Shown here piece after piece: positions 23,158-31,233 of a DNA stretch of 35,573 nucleotides. A model generated the notes under the pieces. The model was not told the DNA's origin, made no database searches, and worked only from the letters and a program-made list of their open reading frames with translations. The DNA is from Belnapia arida. Its GTDB lineage: Bacteria > Pseudomonadota > Alphaproteobacteria > Acetobacterales > Acetobacteraceae. Location: positions 1-35,573 of the forward strand of contig NZ_JAETWB010000035.1 of the NCBI RefSeq assembly GCF_016773205.1, read 5' to 3'. Every line of letters starts with the position of its first letter. The stretch's first letter is position 1. Position numbers and translations under genes: made by a program.

Positions 23158-23854
23158 TTGGCCACCTACCCCGGTCACCGCTTCCCGGCCGAGATCATCA
23201 GCCATGCGGCCTGGCTCCAACATGTCTTCAGCTTGAGCCTGCGGGATGCCAGATAATCTTGACAAAGCGGGGGCATCGACGTCACGCACGAGAGCATTCG
23301 GCGATGGTGCCTAAGGTTCGGGCCCCACTGCGCTCGAAGAACGCATCGATGCCCGCCGAAGCTGGCCGACACCTAGCACGTGGGGAGGCGTACCTGAAGA
23401 TCAGCGGCGTGCTGCGTGACCTCTGGCGTGCGGAGGACCAGCACGGCGTCGTGCTCGACATCCTGGTGCAGAACCGGCGGAATGCCACCGCGGCAAAGCG
23501 CTTCGTCAAGCGCCTGCTGGCTAGTCTCAAGTTCAAGCTCAGCCGCATCGTCACGGACGGGCTGCGCAGCTACAGCGTAGCGCAGCGTGAGTTCCTTCCC
23601 AAGGTCAAGCACCCTAAAAGCCGTTGCCTGAACGAAAGAACGGAGAGTTCCCATCGACCCACCCGACGCCGAAAACGCCAGATGCAGCGCTTCAAGTCAC
23701 CGAGGCAGACGCAGCTGTTCCTGTCTTCTCACCCCTTAATCTGCGGCCATTCCGACCGCTGCGGCACCTGACGACCGCTATGCAGTGCCGCCGTGCCCGC
23801 GACAGGGCCTTTTGGGTCTGGCGCGAAGAGACCTGCGCCCAGATCGCAGGATAA
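23158..23854 (+). pseudogene. IS6-family transposase, multiply disrupted
   Basis: The frame opens with YPGHRFPAEIISHAAWLQHV and FSLSLRDA, the usual IS6 N-terminus, then meets TAA and TGA from a small indel. It resumes as GIDVTHESIRRWCLRFGPH. After a further shift the main part reads GVVLDILVQNRRNATAAKRF, LSRIVTDGLRSYSVAQREFL and RPTRRRKRQMQRFKSPRQ. A last shift near 23750 leads to the C-terminus RARDRAFWVWREETCAQIAG. The first catalytic Asp (normally in WHLDEV) is lost; the second (TDGLRSYG-like) remains. The element is dead. Its right end probably lies shortly after 23854. Confidence 0.82.
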
Positions 23855-24070
23855 TCTTGCAGGCCATTATGCCGGAGGATACAGCAGGACCTTTGCTTCA
23901 ACAACTTGGCAGTGTCCCGCCACCGTATGTGCCGTGGCCATGCAGCTGAAGAACATGATCGAGAATGACGCACCGCTCATCACACTGATCTAGTTCCAGC
24001 AAAGTTCCTAGACGTAACAAAAAGCTTCTAAGAACGTTGGATTTTGGGTTGATATATTCGGAGCCTGTTT

Positions 24071-25039
24071 ATGAGCTATCAAGATGTAAGAGCTTTGAAT
24101 TGTATTTCTTCCATTCTCACAAACCACGGCGCCAGCAAACAACCCGGTGACACTTTATGGCATTACACCGCCGCGCCGGGCTTGGATGCAATGCTAACAA
24201 ATCAAAGTATCAGAGCAACCCACTACACATGCTTTAATGATCGAATGGAAGTTATTCTCGGTTACTCTTTGATGATTAAAGCCGCCCATCAAAGACGCTG
24301 GGACGGCAGCGGTGTGGCAAGCGACATAGTCAATCTACTAGACAGGATCGAATTTCTCTGTAAGGGGGAAGTCACGCCAGCATTAAAACGTTGGCCTCAT
24401 GGTTTCCCAGAATCGTATATTAATGACACCTACGAGTATTACATTGCCTGCTTCAGCGAAGCGGGCGATGACGTGAGCCAGTGGACAAATTACAGCGGTG
24501 GGGAAGGTGGGTATGCACTTGGTTTTGACCCCAAACTTCTTCGGAGACCTTTCGATTTGCCGAGGTATACTGAAGTGTATTTCGTTCCAGTGGTTTATAA
24601 CGAAGATGAACAAAGCCGTTTAATCGGTCTCTATCTCGACGCAATGATAAACGCATATAGAAAATCGGCAGAAACCGATCTTGAATTTGATGATGCGTTC
24701 TTTAACCACCACGCATATAAGTGGCTTACCGCATTCAGCGCTCTGGCATCCATATTCAAACACAAAAGCTTCTTAACTGAAAAAGAGTGGAGATTGATAT
24801 TGTGTTTCTCGCCACACGATCGATCCCAGATGACCGAAAAGCTGGAGTTCACACCTAAAACTAGTCTTTTTGCCAGACATTATCCGACTACGTTTCGGAG
24901 ATACCCAATTCGCAAGATCAAGATCGGACCCTCTCGGTTTCAGGATGCATCGAAGCGAAGCATCGAGTTCAAGCTGACTAAAGCGAAGCTCGGCTGTGAA
25001 GTTGAAATGTCGGACTCAACCTATCAGACCGCCAGATGA
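24071..25039 (+). CDS. DUF2971 protein in an AT-rich island
   Basis: This 322-residue protein has the DUF2971 pattern: DTLWHYTAAPGLDAMLTNQS near residue 27, then FNDRMEVILGY, later CFSEAGDDVSQWTNYSGGEG with YALGFDP, and KHKSFLTEKEWRLILCF near 240. No reaction is established for the family to my knowledge. The spaced His-Tyr, Tyr and Glu elements recall ADP-ribosyltransferase-like folds, which is speculation. Codon use and base composition are clearly more AT-rich than the surroundings, and an AT-rich promoter (TATATT at about 24052) and a GGAGC ribosome site precede it, all signs of recent transfer. It lies between IS remnants, as accessory or defence cargo often does. Confidence 0.8.
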   Translation: MSYQDVRALNCISSILTNHGASKQPGDTLWHYTAAPGLDAMLTNQSIRATHYTCFNDRMEVILGYSLMIKAAHQRRWDGSGVASDIVNLLDRIEFLCKGEVTPALKRWPHGFPESYINDTYEYYIACFSEAGDDVSQWTNYSGGEGGYALGFDPKLLRRPFDLPRYTEVYFVPVVYNEDEQSRLIGLYLDAMINAYRKSAETDLEFDDAFFNHHAYKWLTAFSALASIFKHKSFLTEKEWRLILCFSPHDRSQMTEKLEFTPKTSLFARHYPTTFRRYPIRKIKIGPSRFQDASKRSIEFKLTKAKLGCEVEMSDSTYQTAR

Positions 25040-25136
25040 TCAGGAAAGGTCAAAAGATCAGTTGTCCTTGATAAGTATGCTGAACAGCTCTGACGAGCCT
25101 TCTCTCGGGAGCATGTTCAATAAACAAGGGCAATCG

Positions 25137-25238
25137 ATGGCAAAGAAAAATAAGACCACCAAAAAGGCGGCAGAAAAAGCGCGTCCGATACGTTTTAAGT
25201 TATTACTAAGAACGCCCCGGCAAACTAGGACGATATAA
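25137..25238 (+). CDS. Tiny lysine-rich protein
   Basis: A 33-residue frame starts MAKKNKTTKKAAEKARPIRF and ends LLLRTPRQTRTI. It is very basic and preceded by AAGGG with seven-base spacing. It follows the DUF2971 gene by about 100 bases and shares its AT-rich composition, so it may have come in with it. It could be a nucleic-acid-binding peptide or chance. Confidence 0.3.
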   Translation: MAKKNKTTKKAAEKARPIRFKLLLRTPRQTRTI

Positions 25239-25461
25239 CGGCCGATTGGAATACGTTCGTTGGCTTCGGCATGTTCAAAAACAACTCGGGTGTTCAGATA
25301 ACGCCATCCACGGCGCTGCAAAGTTCAGCAGTATACGCGTACGAGCGTGGTGCACGAATGGATGCGACTGGCACTGTTGGGGTAGGATCGGACCAAGGCC
25401 ATGCCCGATCTCATCGAAGGGCGCCCTGCTTGCCGTTAGAAGCGATCACGGATCGCCTGTT

Positions 25462-25779
25462 CTACGCCACCCTAAATGACGAAAGCGGATTAGGGAGAAG
25501 CTGCCGAGCCGTTGCTTTCACGCTGATACGATAAGCGTAAGAGCTCGACAGCGCGCAACCGAGCACGCCGCCATGCCTCTTGGCGGATTGCACGTTTTCC
25601 CTCCGAAGATGGATCACAGCCTGTTCTAGAGCGGTGCTGGGCCAGTAGGCGCCGTTCAGTATCACAGGCGAGCTGAGCGAGGTCTGGACGAGCAGGCATT
25701 CACCCAAGCTACCCTGACCCACCTCTAAAACCGCAAACAGTTTCAATAGCTTGAAGAAGTAAGGCAAGCCCTGCGTCAC
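25462..25779 (-). CDS. Doubtful 105-residue protein
   Basis: The frame starts at a GTG (MTQGLPYFFKLLKLFAVLEV) and includes SLSSPVILNGAYWPSTALEQ. I find no ribosome-binding site and no known family. It occupies an otherwise empty 600-base stretch between the AT-rich island and the zinc-ribbon gene. Confidence 0.25.
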   Translation of the reverse strand: MTQGLPYFFKLLKLFAVLEVGQGSLGECLLVQTSLSSPVILNGAYWPSTALEQAVIHLRRENVQSAKRHGGVLGCALSSSYAYRISVKATARQLLPNPLSSFRVA

Positions 25780-25902
25780 TTGTGGTAAGGGGGGATTATC
25801 GCAAGTGAGGAAGCGGTGACCTCAGCCCTTCCTCATCGCTCACGGCACCCAAGTGACCGCCATGTGCGTTCATCCCTCGCGTCACCGCTGGAGGGCAGGC
25901 CT

Positions 25903-26184
25903 ATGCAATGCCGCGTGTGCGACACCCCATACATGATCGCTCCCGGCATTGGGCCTTACTGCCCGGAGCTGGAATGCGACAGCCACGAAGGGAGAAGCCT
26001 GGGCGACCTTGAAGTGATCGACCGGTTCGAGGTGCAGCGTCGGCAGCGGGACGGCAGAGTTTTCGCCGGTATGCCGGACGCAGCATTGGTCAGGTTGAGG
26101 GCGCTGTGTCGGGCGGACTGCAAGCGAACCGAGGCCATCTGGCACGCAACTAAGACCAGAACTCGTTGCTTGGGCTGGCGCTGA
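25903..26184 (+). CDS. Small zinc-ribbon-like protein
   Basis: This 93-residue protein starts at the ATG 25903, which follows GGAGGGCAGGCCT. The N-terminus MQCRVCDTPYMIAPGIGPYC and the following PELECDSHEG give a CxxC...C....C pattern that fits a zinc-binding knuckle. The second half is basic and helical (AALVRLRALCRADCKRTEAI). The family is unknown. It lies 26 bases before the first copy of a duplicated helical gene and is probably co-transcribed with it. Zinc-ribbon proteins of this size often bind nucleic acid or partner proteins, which is inference here. Confidence 0.6.
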   Translation: MQCRVCDTPYMIAPGIGPYCPELECDSHEGRSLGDLEVIDRFEVQRRQRDGRVFAGMPDAALVRLRALCRADCKRTEAIWHATKTRTRCLGWR

Positions 26185-26210
26185 TAGCCGTGGCATCCGA
26201 CATCCGCGAC

Positions 26211-26492
26211 ATGAGCCTGCCGCCCGACCAGATATCGCCCGCGAAGCCGAAAATCACGCCCGAGGAGCACCGACACCGCGCCGCCGATCGGCTAAGGACC
26301 ATCCGATTGAAGATGGCCATCGGCCGGGAGATGGACGAGCGCGGCATCATCACGCCTGCGGGGATTGGCGCTGCTCTCGGGATACCGGCGGCTGAGGCAA
26401 CCAGCATGCTGAACCGGAAGCAGTGGCGCGAAGGCGACGTGGCGCTGCTTGAGGCTGCGGCGGCTCGGCTGGGGATGCGGGTGCCGGATTAG
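26211..26492 (+). CDS. Small HTH-like protein, duplicate A
   Basis: This 93-residue protein starts MSLPPDQISPAKPKITPEEH. A basic helix (RAADRLRTIRLKMAIGREMD) is followed by ITPAGIGAALGIPAAEATSM and REGDVALLEAAAARLGM, which looks like an XRE-type helix-turn-helix (start, turn GIPAAEA, recognition region). A clear paralogue lies at 31565-31858. Even the DNA just before the start is shared (CATCCGACATCCGCGAC), so the duplication covered the leader. It follows the zinc-ribbon gene. A plasmid or element regulator is likely. Confidence 0.7.
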   Translation: MSLPPDQISPAKPKITPEEHRHRAADRLRTIRLKMAIGREMDERGIITPAGIGAALGIPAAEATSMLNRKQWREGDVALLEAAAARLGMRVPD

Positions 26493-26519
26493 CGGCGACC
26501 TGCTCGTCCTCGGGTAGGG

Positions 26520-26651
26520 TCAATATACCTGTTGGAAAAGCCAAATGATGCCTGCCCATAGGGGAAGGGACAGTAAGCCAGCGAGTACAATGGCGAACCC
26601 AATCCCCAAAGGGGGATGACTATCATCCCTATCGCTGCGCTGGTCTGCCAT
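26520..26651 (-). CDS. 43-residue single-pass membrane protein
   Basis: The frame reads MADQRSDRDDSHPPLGIGFA then IVLAGLLSLPLWAGIIWLFQ and QVY. A charged N-terminus, one long hydrophobic helix and a short end are typical of bacterial small membrane proteins. It is convergent with duplicate A, whose stop lies 28 bases away. The Shine-Dalgarno is weak (GAG). No family is known. Confidence 0.55.
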   Translation of the reverse strand: MADQRSDRDDSHPPLGIGFAIVLAGLLSLPLWAGIIWLFQQVY

Positions 26652-26836
26652 GACCGTCTCGTCTACAGGTTGCTGTGCCTCTATAAGCTGAAAACTTGTA
26701 ATGGCATATAAATTGCAGACAGCAACCTTGAGGTAATTTTCACCAAATTGCTGGGCCGTGGTTCATGTCTGCTTGCAAGGGTCAGCAGACGATCGCTAGC
26801 CGCTTACTGCCGATCTGAACCGCTCGACCGGCGCCA

Positions 26837-27280
26837 CTAGCTGATATGACCCAGTGCGACCGTGAGGCCGTCATAGCAACTGCCCGGCGCGGTAGGCGCC
26901 TTGGTCTGATCGCCCCGCCTTCGACAACTGAGTGAAAACGCTGGGCTCAACGCCGCTGCTCTCAGCTTCTCCGGATGGACGATCTCGAAGCGGAGGCCTA
27001 GCCGCTCTCCTGTACGGCCCAGTGCTCTCGTCAGGGCGGCCGGATCGGGTCGGCCGAAAGTTTCAACCAACTCCACCTTAGACACTGCCGACCGAGGGTG
27101 CCGCTCCAGTGGTCGAGGCGCGATCACATAGCGGAAGAGCCAACCATCCTGGGTAACTGGCCTAGCCCGAGCTTGGGCCTCAGCAGCGCCGATACAGTAC
27201 AAGCATCCGCCCGCCCCGCTTGGCAGGACAAGCAGAAAGACGCTTTCGACTTGCGTGCCAGCCTCCTGGCGGCCCCACAC
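26837..27280 (-). CDS. Uncharacterised protein, coding status uncertain
   Basis: A 147-residue frame with a GTG start. The middle part (VSKVELVETFGRPDPAALTR followed by ALGRTGERLGLRFEIVHPEK) looks protein-like, with alternating strand and helix, while both ends look disordered. No family is recognised and no good ribosome site is seen. It could be an intact lineage-specific gene or a decayed one. Confidence 0.35.
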   Translation of the reverse strand: MWGRQEAGTQVESVFLLVLPSGAGGCLYCIGAAEAQARARPVTQDGWLFRYVIAPRPLERHPRSAVSKVELVETFGRPDPAALTRALGRTGERLGLRFEIVHPEKLRAAALSPAFSLSCRRRGDQTKAPTAPGSCYDGLTVALGHIS

Positions 27281-27635
27281 AATACGTAACGGATACCGCT
27301 AGAAATAATCTAATTACGATAGTGCTATCATGTCTATTACTACTAAATGGCAATATTGTTGCACTTGCTAGACAGCTCAGGGACAGCCATACGGTCGGGT
27401 CGAGTGCGCTAGCGCCGGCGGCTTTCGCTCTTTGCGGTGCAAACCTGTTTGGCAGGTAGGTGATGGACGATTGGGGTTCCCTCTGTGCGCCAGCACTGCC
27501 TCGGCCCGCGCGGCTGTCCCGTACATCGACAAAGGCAGGGTTCGGCGAATATTCCTATCTCTTGAGGCTGATCAGCCTTTATTCCTACAATGTTCAGGGG
27601 TTTCGGCGAGGCGCGGCAAGGCAATGGGGCACAAC
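27281..27635. other. Intergenic stretch with an AT-rich patch
   Basis: Bases 27300-27365 are distinctly AT-rich (TAGAAATAATCTAATTACG and CTACTAAATGGCAATATTG), unlike the rest, and could be a promoter for the genes on either side. No gene, repeat or terminator is evident. Confidence 0.35.
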
Positions 27636-27803
27636 ATGTCGGAGTGGAAGCGGCACCGGTTGATGATGGCCGCGCCGCTGGCGAACTGTTCGGAGTGGAC
27701 CTTGGCCGTCGATTGCGGCTCCCCTCAATGTCCGTTTACAAAGAGGTGGCGGACTTGGCGTGGGCGGTTAATCCTGTCGCCTCGGACGGCGTTTCGATGT
27801 TAA
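27636..27803 (+). CDS. Possible 55-residue protein
   Basis: The frame starts MSEWKRHRLMMAAPLANCSE and contains WTLAVDCGSPQCPF. The Trp and paired cysteines faintly resemble small alphaproteobacterial proteins with a WxLxVxCxC core. No strong ribosome site is seen. Low confidence. Confidence 0.25.
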   Translation: MSEWKRHRLMMAAPLANCSEWTLAVDCGSPQCPFTKRWRTWRGRLILSPRTAFRC

Positions 27804-27914
27804 TCCACGAGCCTCCGCGCCTGCTGTAGCCTGCACCATTCCGTATTTTGTTTGCGCCTCGTTAAGTGGGAAGCGCAGCATCTCTGTGTCCAAAAAAGGA
27901 TGGGGAGAGCAAAC

Positions 27915-28520
27915 ATGTACATGGTCGTTAGTCATTATGCCGGCGGTGCATCGGATGCTGATGAGGTTACGCCGAAGATCGAGCGGGGCTTCGTACCCCT
28001 GCTGAAGCAACACCCTGGGTTCAATGGATACGCTTTGGTGCAGACCGAACAGGGCGATATTATTGCTATTACGCTATTTCACGACAGCAGTTCGTCCGCA
28101 GCTTTCCGGCCGACAGTCCGTCCGTGGATGAATGCCAACATCCCAGCCGTCCCCGAGCCGGCCGATCGCTTCAGCGGAGAGTCTAAAATCCACGCTATGG
28201 TGGCGCCGAAGACCGGTAGTGACGCCCAGTCGCTTTACTGCCTCGTGCAACGGGTTGAAAATCTGCCTGGACGGGAAATTATGGGGCCAATCGTCCAAGG
28301 CATCCTCGCCCGGACGCAAGCAGTAACAGGCTTCCGTGGTGCCTACCACGCCCGCTCCGGCGAGGATGAGTCCCGCGGTTGCGGCGTGGTGTTCTTCGAT
28401 ACCAAGCAGCAGGCCAACGAAGCCCATGAGGCCAATTTGACCATTCTACGCGAACTGCAGCCGAACGTCCGTCTGCGGGTAGTGGGCAGCGGCCAGACCC
28501 GCATCCTGGCGATGGCTTGA
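27915..28520 (+). CDS. Tandem ABM-domain (antibiotic-biosynthesis-monooxygenase-like) protein
   Basis: This 201-residue protein starts at the ATG 27915, seven bases after GGGGAG. It has two related halves: VVSHYAGGASDADEVTPKIE with LLKQHPGFNGYALVQ, and CLVQRVENLPGREIMGPIVQ with TQAVTGFRGAYHARSG. Each half looks like the dimeric alpha/beta barrel of ABM or stress-responsive A/B barrel proteins, so the two may form one intramolecular barrel pair. Members oxidise aromatics without cofactor or degrade haem, but many have no known activity and no catalytic residue can be assigned here. It stands alone before the IS3/IS110 cluster. Confidence 0.7.
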   Translation: MYMVVSHYAGGASDADEVTPKIERGFVPLLKQHPGFNGYALVQTEQGDIIAITLFHDSSSSAAFRPTVRPWMNANIPAVPEPADRFSGESKIHAMVAPKTGSDAQSLYCLVQRVENLPGREIMGPIVQGILARTQAVTGFRGAYHARSGEDESRGCGVVFFDTKQQANEAHEANLTILRELQPNVRLRVVGSGQTRILAMA

Positions 28521-28667
28521 GACTCTTTGCGAAATCATGAAACGGGCAGTCGCCCACAATTGGCATGAGCGAGGCGGTGGAGCATCAGCCGGATCGTGGC
28601 CAAGGTGACCATCGCCTCTGAGAGCTCTGGACTTCCCCCCGCGGAGTGGAGGGGTGAGATCAGAGCG

Positions 28668-28878
28668 TCATGCGGCTGAGCGCATGGTGATCCCTTCCAT
28701 GCTGGCCCGCGCTTCGGCCAGGGTGCGGTAGCTGACGCCCGAGTGCAAACGCCGCCGATTGTAGAAGATCTCGATGTACTCGAACACGGCCGTCCTCGTC
28801 TCCTCGCGGGTGCGGTAGCTGACCTAGTGGATGTGCTCGGTCTTGAGCGAGGCAAAGAAGCTCTCCATCGGCGCGTTG
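28668..28878 (-). pseudogene. IS3 orfB, 3' part (after the IS110 insertion)
   Basis: The minus strand reads NAPMESFFASLKTEHIH, an in-frame TAG, then VSYRTREETRTAVFEYIEIF, YNRRRLHSGVSYRTLAEARA and SMEGITMRSAA with TGA at 28668. This is the C-terminal end of an IS3 orfB transposase including the last catalytic Glu (APMESFF). It joins in frame to the 5' part at 30169 when the IS110 element is removed. Confidence 0.85.
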
Positions 28879-28893
28879 ATGCTCCTATAGAGG

Positions 28894-29964
28894 TCAAGCG
28901 GCCGTTTGCTCCGGGCCGGCTGCTCTGGGAGCACGGCAGAGATAGCCGAAGATCTCGCGTGCCACGAAGCGCTTGAGGCAGCGGATGATCTCCGGCTTGC
29001 TCTTCCCCTCAGCCGTGCGACGCCGGACGTAGTCGATGGTGGGTTGGTGGGCCCGCATGCGCACGATGACCACGCGGTAGAGCGCGGCATTGGCCTGCCG
29101 GTGGCCGCCACGATTGAGCCTGTGCCTGCTGGTCGTGCCGCTGGACGCCGGGACCGGGCAGGCACCGCAGAGCTTGGCCAAGGCGGCTTCGGAGCGGATC
29201 CGCTCCGGGTTGTCTCCGACCAAGGCGAGCATCTCCGCGGCTGTGCCGGTCTTGATGCCATGGGCCGCAACCATCGTTGGGGCGCACTGCTCGATTAGCT
29301 CTTCGAGGCCGGAGTCATGCGACTTGATCTCGGCGTCGAGGTCGAGCCACCGCCGGACGATGGCGCGCAGACTGGCTTTGGCCGAGGCCGCCGTCGAGGT
29401 GAGCGGTCCCGGGCGCAGGGCCGCCAGATGCCGGACTAGCGCCATCTTGCCGATGATCGCTTCGAGTTGCTCGCGCAGGGCCGCCGGTGCGCCGACGATG
29501 ATCGCCTTCAGCGTCAGCATGGCCTGGGTCCGCGCCTTCACCGCGGTGTCTCGGGCCACCTTGAGGTGGCGGATCATCTCGACCCGGCTGGTCCCTGCCT
29601 TGGGTAGGGCCGTGGCCTGGCCGCCGAGCACGGCGCGGGCGGCGCCCTCGGCATCGAGGTGATCAGTCTTACCTTGCTGGTGGCGCAGTCGGCGGTCGGG
29701 ACGGTCGACCTCGTAGACGGTATGGCCCGCCGCACAGAGGAAGCGCATCAGGCCGGCGCCGTACGATCCCGTGCCCTCGACGCCGAACGCCCGGACGCCG
29801 CCCAGGGACCGTGCCCAGGCCTCGAGCTCGCGGTAGCCCGCGAGGCCGACCTTGATGGTCAGCTCCGCGACGCGCGCGCCGAGGCCCGTCATGGCCACGG
29901 CGGCGTGGGTGTGCTTGTGGGTATCGACACCGACGATGATGTCGGTCGGCATGGTCCCGCTCAT
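28894..29964 (-). CDS. IS110-family transposase (DEDD recombinase)
   Basis: This 356-residue recombinase has the RuvC-like DEDD residues in VGVDTHKHTHAAVAM (about residue 13), GVEGTGSYGAGLMRF (about 60) and KTDHLDAEGAARAVLGG (about 98-115). The C-terminal Tnp domain has LCGACPVPASSGTTSRHRLN and RGGHRQANAALYRVVIVRM, including the serine-containing ASSGT segment. IS110 enzymes insert and excise their element as directed by a bridge RNA made from the element's non-coding end. The gene is complete and ends 14 bases inside the element's right end. An internal ATG at 29952 is an alternative start. Confidence 0.93.
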   Translation of the reverse strand: MSGTMPTDIIVGVDTHKHTHAAVAMTGLGARVAELTIKVGLAGYRELEAWARSLGGVRAFGVEGTGSYGAGLMRFLCAAGHTVYEVDRPDRRLRHQQGKTDHLDAEGAARAVLGGQATALPKAGTSRVEMIRHLKVARDTAVKARTQAMLTLKAIIVGAPAALREQLEAIIGKMALVRHLAALRPGPLTSTAASAKASLRAIVRRWLDLDAEIKSHDSGLEELIEQCAPTMVAAHGIKTGTAAEMLALVGDNPERIRSEAALAKLCGACPVPASSGTTSRHRLNRGGHRQANAALYRVVIVRMRAHQPTIDYVRRRTAEGKSKPEIIRCLKRFVAREIFGYLCRAPRAAGPEQTAA

Positions 29965-29992
29965 GTCGCCTGTCTTCCGGTAGGTTGGCGGA

Positions 29993-30152
29993 CCCGGCGA
30001 TCCGGCGGGCGGACAGGACTGTGACGGGATGGAAGGCTTCAGGCTCCTATGAGGTCACCTCCCGCCCGATCGCCGGGCGTCGTCCGGCAGGCCGACAGAT
30101 CAACGCGATGACATGTGGCCAATCGAGGCAAGGGGCAGGACCACCGGACGAC
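29993..30152 (-). ncRNA. Candidate IS110 bridge RNA
   Basis: The 5' non-coding end of the element, read on the minus strand, has two stems. Stem 1 is GTCGTCCGG (30152-30144) with CCGGACGAC (30087-30079), 9 bp perfect. It encloses TGCCTCGATTG (30130-30120), identical to the left insertion junction, and CGCGTTGAT (30107-30099), the exact complement of the right flank ATCAACGCG. Stem 2 is CCCGGCGATC (30077-30068) with GATCGCCGGG (30002-29993), 10 bp perfect. It encloses ATAGGAGC (30050-30043), identical to the element's right end, and TCACAGT (30024-30018), which pairs with the left-end ATTGTGA by six Watson-Crick pairs and one G.T. Order and orientation fit a target loop then a donor loop, as described for IS621-type bridge RNAs. 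Confidence 0.8.
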
Positions 30153-30168
30153 CCGGACACTCTCACAA

Positions 30169-30720
30169 TCGAGGCAGTTGCCGCGGCGGCTCATGGACTG
30201 CGTGATGCCGCTGGATGGCCATAACCAGAGCGCAGATGCACAGCTCGGCCCTGAGGTGGTCGGCCATGGACCAGCCGACGATCTCGCGCGTAGCCATGTC
30301 CTTGATCGCGGCGAGATACAGAAAGCCCTCGCCGGTCGGAGGCGATCGGCAGGTCGTGGCGGCTGTCCGTGGTGCGGGGTGTGCGGCGGCGGCCCCGGCG
30401 GGCCGAGAGCCCCATCTCGCGCATGAGCCGCTCGACGCGCCAGCGCGAATGCCGCAGCCCTCCCCGGCACAGCTCGGCGTGGACGCGTGGCGAGCCATAG
30501 ACCCGTCGGCGGGCGGCGAAGATGCGGCCGATCTGCCCACGGAGCTCGACGTCTGCCTCGGCCCTGGTTTGAACGGCGGGGATCGCGCGCAGCCAGGCGT
30601 AGAAGCCGCTCACGCTCGCGCCGGCCACCCGGCACAACCTGGCCACGGTGTGGTTCGCCCGCTCGGCCGATACGAAGGCAAACTTCGCCACGCGGCCCCC
30701 TTGGCGAAAAAAGCCGCCGC
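30169..30720 (-). pseudogene. IS3 orfB, 5' part (before the IS110 insertion)
   Basis: The minus strand begins VAKFAFVSAERANHTVARLC and contains GASVSGFYAWLRA, RRRVYGSPRVHAELCRGGLR and WRVERLMREMGLSARR. A frame change follows, into EGFLYLAAIKDMATREIVGW and SMADHLRAELCICALVMAIQ. After IQRH the sequence jumps to ITQSMSRRGNCLD, so the stretch that normally carries the second catalytic Asp (HHSDRGVQY) is deleted. The IS110 element follows. The orfB product was therefore dead independently of the IS110 insertion. Confidence 0.85.
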
Positions 30721-30983
30721 CTTGCGGAGGATTTCCACCTCCTCTTCGAACCGCGTCACCTCGCGCTTCAGTCACTGCGTCTCCGCCTGGTCCGCCTTGC
30801 GGGCGGCCAGTGCCTCAGCCGAGCCGGCGCCAGGTGCTCGGTGCGCCACTGGCTGAGCTGCCCGGTGCCGATACCGAGCTCCGTCGCCACCTCCGACAGC
30901 CCCTTGCCGACGTCCAGCAGCCGCTTCACCGCCTGCGCCTTGAACTCCTTCGTGAAGCTCCATCGGGTTCGCCTCTCCTCCAT
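30705..30983 (-). pseudogene. IS3 orfA, damaged
   Basis: OrfA starts MEERRTRWSFTKEFKAQAVK with the HTH segment GLSEVATELGIGTGQLSQWR. A frameshift near 30840 and a TGA after ADQAETQ break it. Beyond the stop the leucine-zipper-like LKREVTRFEEEVEILRKAAA is still readable. The run of six T (minus strand, near 30712) is where programmed frameshifting into orfB normally occurs. Confidence 0.75.
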
Positions 30984-31059
30984 CCTTCCCTCCTGGGGTG
31001 CCTGGGTTTGTTAGCGAACCCTCCAGCCCCAAGGGGAAGTCCAATCCAGCTCTTCCAGG

Positions 31060-31233
31060 TTACCGTGGCGCATGCCTGTGTGAGGCATGGGGCGCGTGGG
31101 GAGTGGCATGTGGCCGAAGAAGCACGCTTCTCAGCGGGTGACTGCGAGGCCGCTTGGGCCGCTTGGCAAGCCAACCGAGCCCAAGGCCGACGCTGACAAG
31201 AGCCAGGGAGATCAAAGCTGCGCAGAAATCCAT
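31060..31233 (-). CDS. 57-residue membrane protein with basic tail
   Basis: The start at 31233 has a very strong purine-rich ribosome site (AGGAGGAGGGGGAG, six bases before ATG). The sequence is MDFCAALISLALVSVGLGLG, a membrane helix, followed by WLAKRPKRPRSHPLRSVLLR and a His/Pro-rich tail. Composition and start signal make it a likely expressed small membrane protein. It borders the IS3 end. No family is recognised. Confidence 0.5.
   Translation of the reverse strand: MDFCAALISLALVSVGLGLGWLAKRPKRPRSHPLRSVLLRPHATPHAPHASHRHAPR

Larger units (their letters stand above)
28879..30168 (-). mobile_element. Intact IS110-family element inserted in IS3 orfB
   Basis: Removing 28879-30168 joins CTCGA to CAACGCG and restores the codons Leu-Asp-Asn-Ala-Pro of the IS3 orfB active-site region, so the boundaries are well defined. 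The 1290-bp element has one transposase and about 200 bases of non-coding DNA upstream of it, with strong secondary structure. There are no terminal inverted repeats, as usual for IS110. Confidence 0.85.
28628..31043 (-). mobile_element. Defective IS3-family element split by an IS110 element
   Basis: The ends share the inverted repeat TGGACTTCCCC (28628-28638, and as GGGGAAGTCCA at 31033-31043). Between them lie a damaged orfA, a damaged orfB and a complete IS110 element at 28879-30168. Without the IS110 the IS3 copy is only about 1.13 kb, short for the family, which agrees with an internal deletion in orfB. No target duplication is evident. Confidence 0.75.
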
